From the NCBI GenBank assembly GCA_027422505.1, contig JAPQWV010000420.1, forward strand, positions 1 through 64,000: a DNA stretch of 64,000 bases, given 5' to 3'. Both the position numbers and the translations under genes were made by a program. Positions 1 through 12,445 of the stretch are shown here, in pieces; the first letter of the stretch is position 1; each line of letters begins with the position of its first letter. The notes under the pieces were generated by a model. It saw only the letters and a list, made by a program, of their open reading frames with translations, made no database searches and was not told the DNA's origin. The stretch comes from Craterostigma plantagineum. Taxonomy: Eukaryota; Streptophyta; Magnoliopsida; Lamiales; Linderniaceae.

Positions 1-33
1 TGAAATTTTTAATGGGAATTGGGAGAATCGAGG

Positions 34-1314
34 ATGAGGAAATCGTTTAAGGACTCTCTGAAAGCACTCGAAGCCGATATTCAGCACGCTAATACTCTGT
101 ATGACGACGTTTCCTTCTATAATTTCAGTGTTTGTTTCTTCTATGTAGGATTTGTTTTGAGCTTTCCTCTTTTTTCGCTTCATCACTCATTTGAATGATA
201 ATGGTGAAAACGCCTTCGATTTCTGATCTGAGATCTTACACAGTGCTTCGGAGTATCCACTTGATCACGATGGTACTTACTATCAGATGAGATTATCATA
301 CAGCCCTTGCGCACAAGCTTTCCTCTTCCTTGTTCGATGGACCGACTGTTGCCTAGCTGGCGCCCTAGGGCTAATCAGAGTCCTTATCTACAAGGTTTGT
401 GTTTGTTCTTCTATGATATTCATACAAATTAACTCAATTATCAACATTGGTGAATTTGATTGCGATTGTAGACGTTCAAGGATGGTAGAACAAGCATGTC
501 AGTGTATGAGAGGAAAGCTAGCTTGAGGAACTTTTACGGTGAGTTCCATCCATCCATCCAAATATCGAGCTAGAACTTATGAGCATTCGATCGCTAACAT
601 TCATTTTCCGCTTCTTTCGTGGGCCCAGGCGTGATATTCCCCTCCCTGGCGCAGCTCCACAGAGGAATCACCGACATGGAAGAGAGGAAACAGAGAGAGC
701 TCTGCTCTGCCAAGTACTCGACAAGGGAAGATAGCGTCAAGGGAAAGCTGTCTGAAATCGATGTCGAAAGGGAGAAAGAGTGTGGAATCTGCCTGACAAT
801 CAGCACCAAAGTGGTTCTGCCGAGCTGTAGCCATTCTATGTGCATGAAGTGCTATAAAGCCTGGCGAGTTTTTAAGCCTCTCTATCTATACGTTGCATTG
901 CACCCCAAATAAACGTATGGCTTTAATTCTTTGTTTCTTGATTATTACATCATCTTTGACAGGCGTGTGAGATCTCAGTCGTGCCCATTCTGTCGAGGTT
1001 GTCTGAAGAGGGTAAACTCCGGCGAGCTATGGATCTACACGAGCGGCTGCGACGTGGTGGAATTGGCCAAAATCTCGAGCGAAGATAGAAGAGGTTATTT
1101 ATGTATATCGAATCTTTGCCTCTACTTACTCCATGTCCTACTGTGGTTGCTTCTTACGATTCTCATTCTCGTTGAAGTCGATTCTCTGTGCATATATATA
1201 TATAGTCTTGGATTTTTTTTTGCTGCACATTTTGCGTGTAATAACGTTAAACGGTTGTGCCCGTATAGTAGTTCGGTCGCTTACGTCGTGGTATGTTTAT
1301 TGGATTTTATATAG
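34..1314 (+). pseudogene. AIRP2: AIRP2-like RING-type E3 ubiquitin ligase, copy 1, frameshifted in last exon
   Basis: Exons are 34-98, 244-394, 472-538, 629-863 and 963 onward. The first four encode the same protein as the intact copy at 20116-21258. In exon 5, one A is missing from a short A run near 1090, so the reading frame leaves the family C-terminus after SSEDR and runs through unrelated sequence to a stop at 1314. The C3HC4 RING (CGIC, CSHSMCMKC, CPFC) lies before the break. A truncated ligase could therefore still be made, or the missing base may be a sequencing error, because most differences between the two copies are single-base gaps. Position 1 already lies inside the duplicated block, so its left limit is not visible. 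Confidence 0.8.
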
Positions 1315-1692
1315 TTTGATTGACTTATAGTAATTAGTCTACGTCGTTTGAACCCTAACAGCTATTAACTCATCAAATCTCGACTACCTCGGCAATGTCG
1401 ATGGAAGAGTAGTAAGAAATGTACAGCAGAGATGCTGGTAATAATTTCGACTCCCTATTCGACGTGCCTTGGAAACGAACATCAATCTTTGTCTTTGTCG
1501 TGTCAAAATCCCGAGCATTCGGATTGTCTGTGTTCTACGTATATAACGATCTTCATCGCAATATATTCCCAGAATAATGAATATTATGTTAGTTGATATT
1601 CGTTGGTATATTTTGTGATTCAGAATGACTAAATGAGATCTTTGGGTCCTAAGGGCTCGATGGGCTTGATCATTGGGTCGTGATATTTCTTA
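1315..1692. other. AIRP2 copy 1 3' flank
   Basis: AT-rich sequence after the ligase, ending at the target-site duplication of the hAT MITE. No gene seen. It matches 21259-21778 apart from small indels. Confidence 0.6.
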
Positions 1693-1700
1693 TAAAAGGT

Positions 1701-2335
1701 TAGGGCGTTCAAACTTCGGATAAAACCGAAAAAAACTGGCCGAAACGAAAAAACTGAACCGAAAAAAATCGAAGCGAGTTGTAAGAAACCGAACCGGACC
1801 AAATTAAAATGGTTCGGATATCAGATTGCATACGTAAACTGAAAATCGAAAAACCGAATCGAAATTATCATACTACATTAAAAATAGAATAATATTAAAA
1901 TAATTTGTTTTTCTCCCATAACGTAACAACACAGTAAATATAATTTCATTGTTATACTTTCTTTCATTTTAGGTGAATGTTTTCCTGAGCAATCAAATAT
2001 TGTTTTTTCTCGCAAATAATTTGTAGTATCTTCAGATGAACGTTTTTATATTTTGGTTATATTTTCATTTTTATGTTTTTTTTTTTTCGGACCTTTGAAT
2101 TGTTTTTCTTACATGTCATGTTCGATAAATCTTCTTTGTTTCTTAATAACTATAATTGTTTTATGTATTTTTCAGCTCATAATATTTTTTTGTTTATATT
2201 AAATTCCTAATCGAAAAACCTAACCGAATTGCAAAAAACCGAACCGAACCAAATTAAAACGGTTCGAATATCGGATTAAGCATAAACCGAACCGAAATTA
2301 TAAAAGCCGAATCGAACCAACCGTGAACACCCCTA
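1701..2335. mobile_element. hAT-type MITE, copy 1
   Basis: Non-coding element of about 635 bp rich in ACCGAA/TTCGGT motifs. It starts TAGGGCGTTCAAACTTCGG and ends CCGTGAACACCCCTA, which are imperfect terminal inverted repeats. It is flanked by the 8-bp direct repeat TAAAAGGT (1693-1700 and 2336-2343). An 8-bp target duplication with TAGGGGTGTTCA-like ends is the hallmark of hAT MITEs. The same element sits at the same site in the second block (21787-22424), so it inserted before the duplication. Confidence 0.85.
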
Positions 2336-2343
2336 TAAAAGGT

Positions 2344-3175
2344 ATCAGTTCAAATCTACTTGAGATTTTGACTACCGATGTTGGACGAAATTCGCGAAGT
2401 ATGTCATTTGATCGAGTGTTGATAGTTATACATCGGATAGGAAAAAGGCTTTGTGGGCCGAGGGAGGCATGATGAATGGGCCGAGAGCGAATCTATCAAG
2501 GCCCAATAGCATTATAGCATATCCATTGTAGAGATAATAAATGACAACAATAAAGCAAAACAGTAAGAAGAACTAAGAACTTGGAAATTTTGAGAGAAAT
2601 GCAGCTTCTATGTATTCCATGTTTGGGAAGACAAGTCATGGGATTCATGCATGTTCATGGTGCACCCATGCTGCCATGCATGTGATATGATGTAAACTCA
2701 CGCACTTTTCATATTTCCATCAATATATATATATATATAGAGAGAGAGATTAAAAGAAACAGTCCCACGTGACAATTTAAGACGCAAACTTGCGACCCAT
2801 GTGGATAAACTTCTAATCGCTGGGCCCCCGCCCATACCTGTATAGACCGCATAGTCAAAATACCTTTCCTTCGTCTCAAACCAAAACTGAACACATGCAC
2901 TATATTACATCCCATCACAACTGAATAATTAAAATTTAAAACACTGATATCGACATTGTAATCGTGATCATAGTTAACAATTAAAAAGCAATAGAAAACA
3001 CGCATAGCTGCTACCTCACCTAACCTTATAAACAAACACCATAATAATAACAACAAATCATAAAAATCACACACAACAACGCACATGTAAGAAGAGAAGA
3101 GAACACATTTTGCAAAGCTCTCTCCATGCAATAAAAAGAAAGCGAACAACTACTTGGAAGAGAAAAACGTTCCGA
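2344..3175. other. Intergenic region between AIRP2 and LAX, copy 1
   Basis: Holds the 3' flanks of two convergent genes. It contains a TA/GA microsatellite near 2723-2748. No supported gene; open frames on the minus strand at 2709-3149 are AT-rich chance frames. Confidence 0.6.
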
Positions 3176-5708
3176 TCAATGATGAGGCGTTGGCGGAGGA
3201 GGCTTGCACTGATAGCACTTTGCGAATAGCCCAAACGTATCGACTTGCCTTACGAAATTGGTCATGCTCGCCCACCCACCAAACCCAAACCCAATCACAA
3301 ATACCCAAACCACCACGAACCCGTTCAGCAAGTACATACCCACCCAACTCGGCATGAAAAACGGTGGCTTCTCCGCAGCATTCTAAAAGCGCAAAAAAAA
3401 AGGAAACACTCAAGAATGGATACAACAATAACGCCGATTGGTTCTAATATGAAGTCCGCGGTTTCTAATACAATATATATATATATATATATGTAACTAT
3501 ATAGGGAAATCTTATGAGCACATTATGTGAACACCTTTTACGTTACGTTGATCGGTGCCAGATCAACATGTCATATCAGTATAAGAGGTGTCAATCAAAT
3601 CCACGTATATTTCATCAATGTTATGTGATATGGTACGTTGATTTAACACCGATCAACACCACATCGGAGGTGGCCACGTAAGGTGCTCAAGCACCATAAA
3701 ATTTCTCTAAACATATATATATATACCTGACGAGCGGAGGCCCTACGGTAGGTGAGCATATGGGCGAGGGACGGGATTATGTAGACGGTGAAGCTGACCA
3801 ACAGAGCCCCGACGGCTGAGTTGATGGGCCCGAAGAACGGGAAAATGATGGCCAAGAACCATATGGGCACGACCACTGGGAGCCTCGCCAGAGCCCGAAG
3901 GCATATGCTCCGTGTGTCGTGCATGCCGATCACTTTCTCCCACACAAAGTAAGCGGCGTGCATGCAAATCCAACGTGATGAACTGCAATTATAAATAGAT
4001 CCATTATTATTGTATTTATTATTAGTATTATTATTCGTCGGATGTAATAAGAAATTCTGGCGACGGGGACCTGGTGGATGAGCATGAGGATGACGGCGGC
4101 GTCTCGAAAGCGGGATTTCGGGAGTAGGGAGAAAGCGTTGGCATGGTTGAGGAGCTGATCGCCGAACGCCCAGTAAACGGCGGAGGCCGACGGGATTGTC
4201 AGGGTGAATACGTACAAAGTGGCTAACAAGTAGATGTACTTGAACTTCCGGGGCTTCCACATGGCTGCATGATTTCCCTGAATCGACAAATCGTTATTTT
4301 TTCGAACGTTAGAGATGACGGAGATCTAAGAACCACTTTAGATCAACCCATAAATGGATCCTGCTATAAAATCATTGGCTGGCAATAAGTGGAGTAGTCT
4401 TCCAAGTTATATATACTTGTCACTAAAATCAGTTTACAATGAAATGGATTTCATTCTAAAATTTAGTCCGCTAAGCTTATATGCAGGTCACACACCGAAT
4501 TTGATATACCAACAAATATATCTATCAATCGCGGAAATTTTTCGAAGGCGAATCTAGATAAAAACTTACACGGTGACGGCGTGGCCACCGAACGTGTACA
4601 AGATGTTGGTGGCGCCGGTGAAGTAGAGGACTAACTTCTTAGGGCCCGAGTGGACAACGCCTTCAACCTAGACATGAAAAGAAGAAAAGAGAAAAAGAAG
4701 AGAGCTTGTAATAGAATGAAATGATGAGCTTATAGTGTAATGAAACGAGTTAACTAATTTACCTGTCCGTGGACTAAGGCTGCTATGGTCAAGTACCAAG
4801 CCGTGTAAGTAGTCATCCCAAGCCCTAAGAAGGACCATATTCTGTAATTGTGGAAGGAAGGAATGAAGACTGTAGTTGCACAGCAAGCTCCGAATATGTA
4901 CGTCCATGTCCTCTTGTCCAGGTGGTCATTTATGTAGTAAATGTTACTGTAATAAAAAACCACAAAAAAAATCACCTTTTTCTTTTTCTTCTCCAAAGAA
5001 TCAATCTTTTTCCTACACAAAGAAAGCACAGACCTTGCGCAGGCAATGAGTTGTATCACAGATCCGAATAGAAGAAAAGTGCAGTTGAAAGCTAATCCCG
5101 CAGCTTTCCAGTATGGGCCTAGCAAACCATCAAGCACTTCAAACCACTGCAAATATACACGTTTTCTTGTAAGAAAAAGGAGACGTTTTTAGCAATATTT
5201 ATGTTTTCATATATGGATTGCAGTATTTATTACCTGAATAACATGGTTCTTGAAGCTAACACCTTCCTTTTCCTTTCTGCTCCTATACTCGACGTAAAGA
5301 ACACTGATGAGGTAAGCTGTCCAACTTCCTAATAAGCCGTAGAACACTTGGAATACGATCCCTGAGAGCATCCCAAGTTGAGAAAATGAGTAAGGAAGTG
5401 TTAACAGCACTTGGGCCACCTGCGAATGAAAGAAAAAAAAGACATTTTTTTTTAAAAAAAATGGAATCTTTACTAATGATGATGAGACGTTTATGAAATA
5501 TTATAATGATGAAATAGTACTTGATTAGAAGCACAGCTGAACCAAGCATCCAAGCTGAGCCACCATGCCATAGAAAGCTTCTGACGCTGAAAACAGACTG
5601 TTCTTCTTCTCCTCCAACGTTGTTGTTGTTTTCTTGATCTTTTCCTTCATGCTCGCTTTCGCTTATGTTGGGGACAATAGCTTCCTCGGCTTGCATTAAA
5701 CCAGACAT
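3176..5708 (-). pseudogene. LAX1: AUX/LAX auxin influx carrier, copy 1, multiple frameshifts
   Basis: The eight exons are 5521-5708, 5234-5419, 5034-5146, 4763-4946, 4570-4667, 4071-4277, 3727-3982 and 3176-3382, all on the minus strand, in the same order as the intact copy at 23266-25816. Relative to that copy, single bases are missing in exon 1 (near 5550, after the motif SFLWHGGSAW), in exon 6 (near 4265) and twice in exon 7 (near 3951 and 3971). Exon 1 also has one extra in-frame Glu codon. As written the gene cannot encode a full carrier. All breaks are one-base losses in short homopolymers, so uncorrected long-read errors are as likely as true decay. Splice sites are all conserved. Confidence 0.85.
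3500..3716. mobile_element. Foldback MITE in LAX intron 7, copy 1
   Basis: About 215 bp between two (TA)n runs inside the last intron of the LAX gene. The left end GGGAAATCTTATGAGCAC is inverted at the right end (GCACCATAAAATTTCTCT). The same end sequences and the TGTTGAT/GATCAAC-type interior recur in the tandem foldback array at 43906-44955, so these are one family that targets TA microsatellites. Confidence 0.65.
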
Positions 5709-5948
5709 TTCGTAGGTTTTCGTTCCCTCTTTCTTACCTTCTTTCCTATAAGCTGCGTCCGTCTGAAGGGGAGACAAGATACATGAAAAAAAAAGTGAAA
5801 ATCGAGGGAGAAATGAAGTAAAAATACCCCGAGATCCCAGGCACATACATATTATATACGCTTCCCGACAAATTTAAATAACTACAGATCTAAAGTTCCG
5901 AGATACCCTTGTTGCTTGCTTCTGCCTTTGGTGACTGAGCCCTTTTTC

Positions 5949-5980
<32 letters not shown>

Positions 5981-7188
5981 GAGAGAGCAAGTCTGGCGAT
6001 GGAGATACGACCCCTCCTAAAAAAATCGAAGCTTTTCTGTGTATACTGAGAAAAAATCCCAAAACAAAAGGCGTGGACAGTTGAATTCAATCACTCTTCA
6101 TTTACAAGAAAAAAGCAGAGTGAGCACAGAGAAGACATGGACTTGAGAAACGACATGTAATTAAATGCCAGCCCAGAATTTAAATGTTCATCTCAGCTTT
6201 CAGCTGTATCTTATATGTATGTAGCAGCTAAAATCTTTGTAGCCACCAAGAACTTAAATGCACTTCATCATAGCAAATTTATACTGAAGGCGGCAAGGTA
6301 TTACTTGGGTAGGCCTCAAAGGAGCAAACTTTCAACAACAGTAAAAACAGAATAATAGTTATTTATTTTTATCCTCTTCTCTTTTTCATAGAAGAGAGGT
6401 GAAAGAGAACAGAGAGGCTTTCTGCTAATATTAAAAGAGACCTCTATATATAAGCAAGTGAACAAAGTGCAACTGCTGTGTCAGTGTTTTGTGGGCTTTT
6501 CATTTTCGTAATTATTATTTCTTAGTTTCTTGATTGAAATTAATTTGGCTGTTCTCCACTAAATATTCGATTCTTCGGTCTTCGTTTGGTTTAACAAGAT
6601 AAAAGAAATAGATGGGATTATCACTCCATTGATTGAGTCTGTCTCTGTCTCCTTTTTTTTCCCGACTAAGTATTTCTTCTCTTTTAGGTAATAGGGAATC
6701 ACAATCACATATATACTATCAAGATCTCTAATATATAAAAGAGTTTCATGCCTTCAATTATGATTGAATCCCACGCATGATCAACAAGTTACTCGAGCTG
6801 TAGTAACTGTTGGGAGGCAATGGTTTCATTTAAGAGATGTAATGTCGGAAAACATAGGACCTTGCCCTCATTCTTGTAATAAGTGTATATAAATATTTAA
6901 TTCGAAAATATTAAAGATTAGTTAACTAAGTTCTGAAATGTTCAGATCAATTAATGTATGTGACTCAATCACAATCGCAAAGTGGTTGCATAGCTCACTT
7001 AGTTTAATAATCGAATTTAGGATTCAATCTTCTGAACTTCCAGAGAAAAGGCAATTCTCTATGTGCTGACGTCACGAATAATATATATGTTCAAAAAAGG
7101 ATAAGAACGAATGTAAGATAGAATTAATTAAAGAGATGAACAAACGTGAAGTATTGTAATAATTTACGCAGCGCAGGCCTTTCTTTTT
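5709..7188 (-). promoter_or_regulatory. LAX copy 1 5' UTR and promoter region
   Basis: Upstream of the LAX start on the minus strand. A plausible 5' UTR intron ends in CCCCTTCAG just upstream of exon 1. A GA/CT microsatellite lies at about 5949-5990. A TATATATA element at about 6444-6452 could be the TATA box. Homology with the second block ends exactly at 7188, where the hAT element begins. Confidence 0.45.
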
Positions 7189-10100
7189 CAGTGTTATTTG
7201 AGGCGCGCCTAGGCGATGAATGAGGTGAGGCGACAGCGGATCGCCTCTGAGCACTTAGAGGCGGCAGCCTTCTCAAAGGCGTCTCCAAGGCGACGCCTCA
7301 AGGTAAGGCGTGGAGATGTTGGGGCGGTCGCCTCAGGAAGAAGTGAAGAAATGTCCAGCAAGGCTTATTTTCCAGCAATTAAAAAGGCCCAGCCCGATAC
7401 TTGTTATTCTATACAATAAGCCCAAGACAAAACCCTAATCCTAGTCTCAGACTCTCCCACTCCGTGAAGAAGGATTCATCTGCGGTGGGTGGTGGGGCAA
7501 CGCAAGACTCAAGAGGTCAAGTCAAGACCGTCTTCTCTTCTTCTCCTTGTACCATTCTTTATTTTTTTTCCTTCTAAATAATGTATTTTTATAATAATGT
7601 TATTGAAGATTCTTGTGGCGTGGGCACCACCACTATAGATTGTTTTATATTTCGCTGCTAAGTGCTCACTTGTACGATTCTTCCTTTGTATCTTGTGCAA
7701 TGAATCTTTCTACATTATTTCAGATATTAACCATGTCAAATGCCGAAGAGACACGTAAAAAAGATATAGCGTGGAACTTTGGAAGTTTAGTTGATCTCAA
7801 CAATCGTGACAATGTGAAATGTTCTTTCTGCGAGATTTTCAGATATTAAAGGTGGATTTTCAGATTCAAACATCATCTTGTCGGGGCTGATCGCAATGTA
7901 AAAAATGTTCGAAATGTCCCGAACATGTTCAAGAAGAGGTTCGACTATTTATGGAAAAAAAGAAAGAAAAGCAAAGGATCGCAGCTTCCACGTATAATGA
8001 GAGTATTATTGAGGAATTCATGTGGGAAGATGAAGAACCACCACAGAAAAAAACTACTCGGAGGTCAGGTGTAGTCATTGGACCGGGACCGAGTAAAGGT
8101 CAAAACAAGCCCCGATTAGTGCATTTTAATGAAGAAAACCGAAGAGATTGCGCAAGGAAGAAAGAAAGCAGTAGATAGTGAGCCACTTCAAGAGTCGATG
8201 AAAAGAACACGAGAACACATAGTGCAAATTTTTCAAGATGGTGTATGATGCGGGCTTCCGTTTAACGTGGTAAATTAGTTTTAAATCATTCATTGCATCT
8301 ATGCACCTATATAGGTTTGGTCCTATGCCGGAACCTACATTTCACGAGGTCAGAGTTACTTATTTGAAGAAGGAGTTGGAAACACAAAATTACTTCTGAA
8401 GGGTCATGAGCAAGAGAGAGCTCTTTATGGGTGCTCTATAATGGCAGATGGTTGGCATGACAAGAAGAATAGAGCATTAATCAATTTTTTGGTGAATAGT
8501 CCGAAAGGAAGTGAGTTTTTAGAATCTGTTGATGCATCACATTTTTCTCAGACGGGTGAAAAGCTGTTTGAGTTGCTAAGTACTTATGTTGAACGAGTTG
8601 GCGTACAAAATGTAGTTCAAGTAGTGACGGATAATGCGAGTGCGATGAAACTGGCAGGTAAGTGTATTACTTTTTGTCACAAGATTTTAAGCTTATTATT
8701 TTTTCATGAATTTATATGGTTCATTAATATGTGTAGGTACATTCTTGATGGGTAAGTATCCGAATTTTATTGGTCTCCATGCGCGGCACATGTTAGAGAT
8801 TTGATGCTCGAGGATATTTTCAAAAACCGATGTTGAAGAAGACGCACGCACGAGCAGTTATGATAAACGGCTACATTTACAATCGAACACATGTTTTGAA
8901 TCTCATGAGGCGTTACACGAGCAACGTAGACATGGTAAGAGCCGGGAAGACTCGGTTTGCAACCGCTTTCTTGACCCTACAACGTTTTCATAAGCAAAAG
9001 AATAACCTACGAAAGATGTTTACTTCCGTCGAATGGATGGATAGTAAATATGCAAAGGAAAAGCAGGGTAAGAACGTGATGGAAATTTATATTGATGCCG
9101 TCATTCTGGAAGTATGTTCTTTATAGTCTCAAGTGGCTGGGCCTTTAGTTAATGTTCTTCGATTGGTGGGACGGGGAAAGAAAGCCGCAATGGGATATTT
9201 ATATAAGGCGATGGACAAGGCTAAAGAGGTAATTGCTGCTTCTTTTAATAACGACGAGAAAAATATGAGGATGTGTTGGATATCATTGATAAACGCCGGG
9301 ATCGTCAACTCCATGGACCACTACATGCGGCTGGATACTTTTGAATCCCGAGTTCTTCTACTCAGACTTATCAATTTCCAAAATGAGGAAATTGAAACAG
9401 GTTTGTACAAATGCATTGAAAGATTAGTTCCAGACATTGAGATCGTAGATAAGATTTGCGATGAAACTCTCATTATACCGAAAAGCTGAAGGAATGTTTG
9501 GAATGAGTATGGCTATAAGACATAGGAATGTAAAAGCACAGGTATTATTTATATCCTTTACTATAATTTATTATTCTATACATTACATATATTGATATTA
9601 TTTTTTTCTTGTAAATTTTCAGCGGATTGGTGGCTCTCTTATGGATCTTCAACGAAGAATTTACAAACATTCGCTATAAAGGTTCTTAGCCCCACATGTA
9701 GTTCTTCAGGTTGCGAAAGAAATTGGAGTGTCTTTGAACACGTGAGTTTTTTTTTTTTTTGGACTTGTGTTTTTCTTAAAAGGAAATAAATACTTTATGA
9801 TATGACCTTAACTTACTTTTATTTAATGGGTAACTTTTTGCAGATTCATTCTAAAAAGAGAAACAGGTTGAGTCAACAACAACTAATGACTTAGTTTATA
9901 TTAAGTACAACAGAGCATTAAGGCGGAGATACGAAGCAGAGACACCATTGATCCTATTATCTTGAAAGAATTGGATGATTGTAATGAATGGTTAGTTGAA
10001 CAAGTGGATGAAGAGGATGAAATTGTCTTTGAGGACCATGATTTAACATGGGGAGATGTTGGACGATATACCGGAGTTGAAGAGCCCATGTACGAGTTTA

Positions 10101-10670
10101 GAATCGATCTACTGCAACAAGAAATGCCCATCATCACAAGCGAAACAAACATGCGGCTTCTTCTTCTAGATCGGTTGCACATCGTCGTCTTATTGATGAA
10201 GATGACGAAGAAACTAATTTGTTGACTCTGAAGATGAAGAAGAGGAGACGTACAACCCTGGTGATGATAATGATCGTGAAGATGAAGATGATTATGTTAA
10301 TGCCCAAATTGATGATGATATATAGATGCTTTGGCTTCTAGTGTTTTGTCAATGAAACTTTCATTTCTACTATTTTGTCTTGGAAGGTTTGACTTCTATT
10401 ATTTTGCCCAAATGATGTTTTTTTTTTGTGTTATGTTTTGAACTGTTTGATCTTGACATTGTTATGTTACAGACATGCAAAAAGTAATTATATTGATATG
10501 AGTTCTATTGTACACAATCAATTAGAGTGTCATGATTATGAATATTCTATATAATACTTATATAATAAAAGTCGCCTCGGTTTTGTGAGGCGACGCCTTT
10601 TTTGCGCCTCGCCTCTGAGGCAAGGCAGTGGCGTATCGCCTTTGTGCGCCTCTCGCCCTAAATAACTATG
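7189..10670 (+). mobile_element. Decayed autonomous hAT transposon
   Basis: Element of about 3.5 kb. The left end CAGTGTTATTTGAGGCGCGC and the inverted right end CATAGTTATTTAGGGCGAG form imperfect terminal inverted repeats. Both subterminal regions (7195-7330 and 10570-10665) are packed with GCGCCTC/GAGGCG motifs in both orientations, typical of hAT transposase-binding sites. The interior carries a broken hAT transposase. No 8-bp target duplication is visible: the left flank is TTCTTTTT and the right flank is TGATAATG. This suggests rearrangement or a secondary insertion at the right side. Confidence 0.85.
7733..10325 (+). pseudogene. hAT transposase (BED zinc finger, DUF659, C-terminal dimerisation domain)
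   Basis: Broken into several frames. An N-terminal BED-like zinc finger starts at ATG 7733 (motifs KKDIAWNFGSL and VKCSFC, then FKHHL). The DUF659 domain lies at 8441-8660, including SIMADGWHDKKNRALINFL and VVTDNASAMKLAG. The middle catalytic region is at 8830-9490. The hAT C-terminal dimerisation region is at 9620-9900 (WWLSYG, CERNWSVFEHIH). An acidic tail rich in Asp and Glu ends at the TAG at 10323. The family moves DNA by cut-and-paste and leaves 8-bp duplications. Stops and frame changes mean this copy is dead. The exon-intron structure of the original gene is unclear. Confidence 0.85.
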
Positions 10671-10960
10671 TGATAATGTAGTACCAAAACAAATTGACCC
10701 CAGTCGATAAAACCAATGTTAACAAGCAGTACCATTTTACTCACATAAGGGATACCAATTTGCCTAAACAGAGAGTACCTAATGCAGTGATAATGTAGTA
10801 CCAAAAAAATTGACCACATTCGACCACTTTTGGCAACCAGTACCATTTTATTCATAAAAGGGTATCAATATGCCAAAAAGAGGGTACCAAATGCAGATAC
10901 TATATAGTACCACAACAAATTGACCCTATTCGAAAAAACCAAAATCGACCATTCCAAAAA
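10671..10960. repeat. Minisatellite with units of about 110-120 bp
   Basis: Three diverged tandem units begin near 10672, 10789 and 10897. Each carries the pattern GATAATGTAGTACCA, then AAATTGACC, CAGTACCATTTTA and a GGGTACCAA-like end. It could be the end of an unrecognised transposon. Confidence 0.6.
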
Positions 10961-11654
10961 AAACCCAAATCAAGCAGCCATGACGAAATACACGCACAAA
11001 AAAACCCCTAATCGACCAACAAATCAATGTCATTCCAAAAACACGCACAAAAGAACCCTAATCGTGACGAAATGCGACCACTTACGGTAATACTGTGAAT
11101 GACTTACCAATCGATTTCAGAAGGGAATACAACGACGAACGAGTGGACAGACGACGTAGAATCTGAAGCCAAGAAAACCCGGGTCGATTTCTGGCAAGCA
11201 ATCGCGCGATTTGGTTTGGGGCTGTGAGATTTTTTTCTCTTTTTTAGGAGCGATCGAACGTGAATAAGAAATAAGGTAAGAGATGTAAAAAACCAGTTCT
11301 ACTAGGGGTAAATCCGTCAGTTAGGTACCTATAAGTAAAATAAATTCAACTAGGTACCTAGGTTAAAAATTACACTGACATGGGACTGAACTGTTTAATT
11401 TTTATTGATGTAGGTATTTAAGTGTAGAAGCCCCTTGTCATAACTAATTTAGTGACATCTATAGATAAATACTCAATTGAGTAAAAATTTACAAATCAAT
11501 ACTTATGTCAGAAACTTTTACAGATAGTTATCCTTTTACTGTTTGTACTAATTTTCTATGTCTTGACGTACCTTTTTATGTGTGTATTGCGTACAACATC
11601 ACGTGTTTATACGGTACCCTATACGATTACTATATGGTACCTTAATGTGTTATA
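10961..11654. other. Unassigned repeat-like DNA
   Basis: No coding frame of note. Repeated short phrases (ACACGCACAAAA, CCCTAATCG) at 10990-11060 suggest the end of a mobile element. Family not recognised. Confidence 0.4.
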
Positions 11655-12055
11655 TAATGACATGTGTTGATTGATATTGATTATCGTCGAATGGTGGTCA
11701 CTGGGGATATTTTGGCCAACGTCACCGTGTGTGTGTGGGACATGCATGTTATAGTAGTTGATAGGTCAGTTTACGGTCCACGGTCTAGAGTACAGTGATG
11801 GACTCGAACGGAGCTCAGTTCGAGGGAGGAGATGGCCACTCACGCGTCGTTTATGTGATTACGTGGACTTTGTTGACATATTCGACATGTCTTGTGATAG
11901 CAGAGGTCGTATCTGTCTCCTATTCGTGGGTAGAATCTTTATCGTGTGAATGGAGAGTCGATGTTTGGTTTGCTATGATTTCATGTCAAAAGGCACACCT
12001 TCCGTGTGGGTAAAGTGTGTCCGTATTATCTCTCACTGAGCTATTGGTTTGCTCA
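11655..12055 (-). repeat. Minus-strand LTR fragment, inner part
   Basis: Reverse-complement homologue (my estimate about 80%) of 12450-12836. Together with 16001-16381 it appears to be one minus-strand LTR split by insertion of the plus-strand LTR at 12056-15995. The five bases at the split point, GCTCA, occur on both sides (12051-12055 and 15996-16000). The copy is truncated at about 11655. Confidence 0.7.
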
Positions 12056-12410
12056 TGTCACGCCCCGACCCGCGTCCAAGGCGCGACAGCCGCCACGTTT
12101 CCCAATAAACGGAAGGCTCGATATCAACTCAAACGTCACGAATAAATATCCCACAAAAGAAACTATAACAAAAGTCTTTGAAAAGTATATTTTTTATATT
12201 GAATGGGATTTTGAACTGTACAGAATCATTCAAAACCCCGACCAATGAAAGAATGTGTACGCAAATATCTACCCCAAAGATGTACTCTGCCAATGGACCC
12301 GCAAATGTAAAGGAAATGTGGAATACCGAAGTAGAAGAATCGACAGCGGAAACGACGTTCGACATTGGCAAACCTCCAAGCAAAGACAACGACCTAGAAG
12401 GAAATATACA

Positions 12411-12445
<35 letters not shown>

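Noticed and set aside
594..845. Two overlapping minus-strand open frames (77 and 83 codons)
   Set aside because: Shadows of the AIRP2 exon 4 coding strand; no motif of their own.
3150..3428. 92-codon minus-strand frame over the last LAX exon
   Set aside because: Out of frame with the LAX exon, which translates to the conserved AUX/LAX C-terminus ending CYQCKPPPP.
5874..6090. Open frames encoding Ser-Leu repeats
   Set aside because: Translation of the GA/CT microsatellite in the LAX leader.
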